Shown: piece after piece, positions 32,656 through 35,120 of the stretch
Position numbering within the stretch: the first letter of the stretch is position 1
How the letters are laid out: each line of letters opens with the position of its first letter
From: Paraburkholderia elongata
Lineage (GTDB): Bacteria; Pseudomonadota; Gammaproteobacteria; Burkholderiales; Burkholderiaceae
Assembly: GCF_013177735.1 (NCBI RefSeq)
Contig: NZ_WOEZ01000075.1
Location: 1-35,120, forward strand
DNA: 35,120 nt
Reading direction: 5' to 3'
Translations under genes and position numbers: made by a program
Notes under the pieces: generated by a model
Databases searched by the model: none
Told to the model about the DNA's origin: nothing
The model's input: only the letters and a program-made list of their open reading frames with translations

Positions 32656-33231
32656 ATGGACGCGAAGACAAATGCTCGCAATCTGCGTCAGTGCTTTGGC
32701 CGGTTCGCTACAGGTGTAACGGTAGTGACCTACCAGACCACCGAGGGCGTTCGCGGGGCAACGCTGAACTCGTTCACGTCGGTATCGCTTGACCCACCGC
32801 TGGTCCTGGTCTCGTTATCGCGCACAACCAGGATCAGCGCTGCCATCGATCAACTGCCCTTTGCCATCAACGTGCTGCGCGCCGATCAAATGGACGTAGC
32901 GATGCATTTTGCCGGCCGCCCCCAGTCAGGCAGCGCTATCGCATGGGACGCTACAAGTGGTGATGATCCGCCTAGCCTGTCTGAGGCGATCGCCGTCTTT
33001 CGTTGTAAGCCCTGGCAACGCTATGACGGTGGCGATCACGTGTTGCAGGTTGGCGAGGTGACAAGCAGTCTGACCCGCGAGGGTGCCCCACTGCTGTTCA
33101 GTGACGGTCGGTTTACCGGCATCGGCCTGCCAATGCTCGACGGGCCGATGGTCCTGAGCCTCGACAACCCGCCTCTTCCCGGTTGGATAGGCGCCGCTCA
33201 CCGACTGCAACAGCATACCGAGGCGGGTTGA
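32656..33231 (+). CDS. Flavin reductase family protein
   Basis: A 191-residue NAD(P)H:flavin oxidoreductase of the HpaC/NtaB type. The family pattern is present: FGRFATGVTVVT at the N-terminus, TLNSFTSVSLDPPLVLVSLS for flavin binding, FAINVLRADQ, and the C-terminal VGEV and PLLFSDGRF strands. It supplies reduced FMN or FAD by diffusion to a partner monooxygenase; the luciferase-like monooxygenase gene starts only 50 bases downstream and is the obvious partner. GAAGAG lies upstream of the ATG. A typical length and intact motifs suggest it is functional. Confidence 0.92.
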   Translation: MDAKTNARNLRQCFGRFATGVTVVTYQTTEGVRGATLNSFTSVSLDPPLVLVSLSRTTRISAAIDQLPFAINVLRADQMDVAMHFAGRPQSGSAIAWDATSGDDPPSLSEAIAVFRCKPWQRYDGGDHVLQVGEVTSSLTREGAPLLFSDGRFTGIGLPMLDGPMVLSLDNPPLPGWIGAAHRLQQHTEAG

Positions 33232-33281
33232 ATCCGTCGTTTTCACGACAACACACGGTTGACGATACCTATGGAGGAGAC

Positions 33282-34604
33282 ATGAAAATCACGCTTTTCT
33301 CGCAAGCCCCCTTCTACCAGGGCCTGCCAGATGATTTCGAACGACAGCACGAATCCGTCTGCAGTACACCCTACTCGCTCACTACGCGCGACGGCGTTTA
33401 TTCTTCGATGCGCGACTTCCTTCACGTACTGATGTTCGCCGGGCGCTCAGGCTTTGACGGACTCGCAGTGACTGAGCATAGCCAGTCGGCGTACGACATG
33501 GTTCCTAACCCAGACCTCGTCGCCAGTGCGCTGGCGTATATGACCGAGACCGAAGGGCTCGACGTAGCGATCGTCCCGATGGGTCGTTCGCTGGGCAAGG
33601 CACGAGAGCCCCTTCGCGTCGCCGAAGAATACGCCATGATTGACGTGATGAGCGGAGGACGCCTCGTCGCCGGCTTTCCGATCGGTCTCTCATATGATGC
33701 AGCGATCAACAATGGCGTTCCCCCAATCGACATCCGACCGCGTTTCGACGAAGGCCTCGAACTGATCCTGCGCGCCTGGAAACAAACCGAACCGTTTGCC
33801 TTCAACGGAAGGTTCGGTCAGTACTCTCAGGTCAACATTTGGCCCCGGCCTCTGCAACGCGACGTGCCCGTGTATATCACCGGCACGGGAAATCCGCGCA
33901 CGATGCAGATGTGCCTGGAGCGGAATATGGCTTTCAACTACCTAAGCTGGTTTGGTGCAAAGCTCACCGGCAAGCGCATTTTTGACAGGTTTTGGGAAAC
34001 GGCCGACCAGCTCGGTGTGTCCCGCAATCCCTACCGCATGGGTTTTGTGCAGACTATCGCCGTTGCCGAGACCGATGCGCAGGCCGAAGAGGACTATGCG
34101 AAGCATCTCGAATACAGCTTCCGCAAAGGTCTCGGCAGTATCCCGGTCGAAAAGCTCGGACTGCCAGGCGGTATTGACATTCGTGGTGTCGAAGCGCTGG
34201 TTAAAGACCCTGGCGACTTCGGCATGGTTGACCGTCTTCGAACGGCAACTTATCGCGAGCTCGTCGATGCAGGGTGCGTGATCGCCGGCAGTCCGGCAAC
34301 TGTACGCGAACAGCTCGGAGAATATCTCAAGCTCTACGGTATCGGAAACCTTCATGCCATGCTGACGTTTGGTTCACTCCCGAAGCATCTTGCGATGAAG
34401 AACGTACAACTTTTCGCAGACGAGGTTGCGCCATACCTTCGCAACATTTGGGCCGGCAGCGAGCATGTCCACCACTGGTGGCCAGAACGGCTTGGTGGAA
34501 CTCCGAAGCCCGTGACCGCAGGCGCCTCTGCCACCGTGCACGCCTCGAACGGAGAGGCTAAAAAGCCCAACGTCGAGCGCCCGGTTGCAACTGCCAATCG
34601 CTAA
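33282..34604 (+). CDS. LLM class flavin-dependent monooxygenase
   Basis: A 440-residue luciferase-like monooxygenase with the (beta/alpha)8 fold. Features include MKITLFSQAPFYQG at strand 1, GFDGLAVTEHSQSAYDMVPN at strand 2, PMGRSLGKAREPLRVAEEYAMI around strand 4, and MSGGRLVAGFPIGLSYD as the typical flavin-phosphate region. PVYITGTGNPRTMQM and VIAGSPATVREQL follow. It uses reduced flavin from the reductase encoded just upstream. GGAGGAGAC precedes the ATG at 33282; the open frame upstream is not coding. The C-terminal 50 residues (after WWPERLGG) look disordered. Substrate is unknown; a Baeyer-Villiger or hydroxylation step is plausible. Confidence 0.92.
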   Translation: MKITLFSQAPFYQGLPDDFERQHESVCSTPYSLTTRDGVYSSMRDFLHVLMFAGRSGFDGLAVTEHSQSAYDMVPNPDLVASALAYMTETEGLDVAIVPMGRSLGKAREPLRVAEEYAMIDVMSGGRLVAGFPIGLSYDAAINNGVPPIDIRPRFDEGLELILRAWKQTEPFAFNGRFGQYSQVNIWPRPLQRDVPVYITGTGNPRTMQMCLERNMAFNYLSWFGAKLTGKRIFDRFWETADQLGVSRNPYRMGFVQTIAVAETDAQAEEDYAKHLEYSFRKGLGSIPVEKLGLPGGIDIRGVEALVKDPGDFGMVDRLRTATYRELVDAGCVIAGSPATVREQLGEYLKLYGIGNLHAMLTFGSLPKHLAMKNVQLFADEVAPYLRNIWAGSEHVHHWWPERLGGTPKPVTAGASATVHASNGEAKKPNVERPVATANR

Positions 34605-34616
34605 AGGAGATCACCC

Positions 34617-35000
34617 ATGCCTACAGAAACTCATCCCCAGGGCCCTGCCATTGCCGAACAAACGCTGTTGGTCTGGAACGGGCGCCTCAAGATGCGCGTC
34701 AAGGTTGCCGGGAATGGCGCCCCGCTACTCTACTTGCACCCGTCGGCCGGGCTTGCGTGGGATCCATTCCTGTCCTATCTCGCGCAGCGCTATACCGTCT
34801 ACGCTCCAGAGTTTCCCGGCACCAGCGTTGGCGATCCTTACGCCATCCACTCCATTCACAATCTTGCGGACGTCGTACTAGCTTACGAAGAACTGGTTCG
34901 TTCGCTCGGGCTTCACGATCCGGTTGTCGTCGGGCAATCGTTTGGAGGGATGCTTGCGGCCGAACTCGCCGCCACATTTCCTGATCTTTTTTCATCCTAA
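34617..35000 (+). pseudogene. Alpha/beta hydrolase, truncated at C-terminus
   Basis: The start is intact: AAAGGAG lies upstream of the ATG, 12 bases after the monooxygenase stop. 127 codons read as an alpha/beta hydrolase with the oxyanion loop LLYLHPSAGLAWDPF, PEFPGTS and the nucleophile Ser108 in VVGQSFGGM. The frame ends after ATFPDLFSS, whereas family members run to about 260-290 residues. The cap, catalytic acid and His are missing. The following DNA reads as the tail of another gene on the opposite strand, probably a transposase, so an insertion is the likely cause. A functional hydrolase is not expected. Confidence 0.75.
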
Positions 35001-35009
35001 AAACCGCAG

Positions 35010-35120
35010 TTACCCAGTTGCAATCGCAGCGATCGGAGTCCGTTGCAGCGGTGTAGATGCGGTAATGCGTGCGCAGATATAGCGCAGCAGCTCGCGCCAT
35101 CGGTCGAGCTTCGGGAACTG
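35010..35120 (-). CDS. C-terminal end of a probable transposase (runs off window)
   Basis: The minus strand is open from the window edge to a TAA at 35010-35012 and reads FPKLDRWRELLRYICARI and then STPLQRTPIAAIATG. The Arg-rich amphipathic pattern is common at transposase C-termini, and the position exactly where the alpha/beta hydrolase is broken supports an insertion sequence. The remaining 10-15 bases to the break (around 34996-35009) would be its terminal end. Only 36 residues are visible, so the family is not assigned. Confidence 0.4.
   Translation of the reverse strand, partial: QFPKLDRWRELLRYICARITASTPLQRTPIAAIATG

Noticed and set aside
1..35120. CRISPR arrays, tRNA and rRNA genes
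   Set aside because: No set of regularly spaced short repeats, no tRNA-like cloverleaf and no rRNA-like sequence was noticed on reading through; a dedicated scan was not possible.

Overview
The window looks like chromosome or megaplasmid DNA from a GC-rich betaproteobacterium of the Burkholderiaceae (Paraburkholderia/Caballeronia/Burkholderia type). This rests on the codon bias, the Gram-negative porin ending in Phe, the many LysR regulators and SDR enzymes, the BON-domain proteins and the heterodimeric pyruvate dehydrogenase set. I ran no database search; all names come from motif recognition in the translated sequence.

Region 1 (1-3.9 kb) is a mixed accessory stretch: an RBBP9/YdeN-type serine hydrolase divergent from an Lrp/AsnC regulator, an SDR divergent from a MerR regulator across a MerR-type promoter, and a VOC/glyoxalase protein. 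Region 2 (3.9-7.1 kb) is disturbed. A complete IS4-family, IS50-like insertion sequence (about 3962-5447) abuts a cut gene fragment. It is followed by an acyltransferase-3 membrane protein and the C-terminal remnant of a LysR gene.

Region 3 (7.2-18.6 kb) resembles a stress/energy block. It has a membrane diguanylate cyclase, a patatin-like phospholipase, a secreted TPR-repeat protein, a three-BON-domain protein, a YbaK-like deacylase, an EF-G paralogue with an altered G4 motif, and a tightly packed E1alpha-E1beta-E2 2-oxoacid dehydrogenase operon with no E3 gene.

Region 4 (18.9-35.1 kb) is a catabolic island. On the minus strand, in transcription order, it holds a LysR regulator, pirin, DoxX, SDR, SnoaL-like cyclase, SDR, quinone-oxidoreductase-like MDR, a second LysR, an outer-membrane porin, a small BON protein, a 60-codon small gene, an MFS transporter and gentisate 1,2-dioxygenase. 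On the plus strand, divergent from the first LysR gene, is an operon of FAA/fumarylpyruvate hydrolase, an NTF2-like protein, a flavin reductase, a luciferase-like (LLM) monooxygenase and an alpha/beta hydrolase that is cut short at what looks like another mobile element end. The likely scheme is: porin and MFS bring in an aromatic or alicyclic acid; the LLM monooxygenase with its flavin reductase and the SDRs and hydrolases convert it towards gentisate or a related ring; gentisate dioxygenase opens the ring; the FAA hydrolase finishes cleavage. Pirin and DoxX may deal with quinone stress. The starting substrate is unknown.

The strongest non-coding signal is a gap-free 70-bp element (77% identical by hand count) found twice, at 21503-21572 and 23663-23732. 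One copy precedes the small-gene/MFS/gentisate dioxygenase operon and the other precedes the porin, next to a LysR gene, so it is probably a shared LysR-controlled promoter that makes a small regulon.
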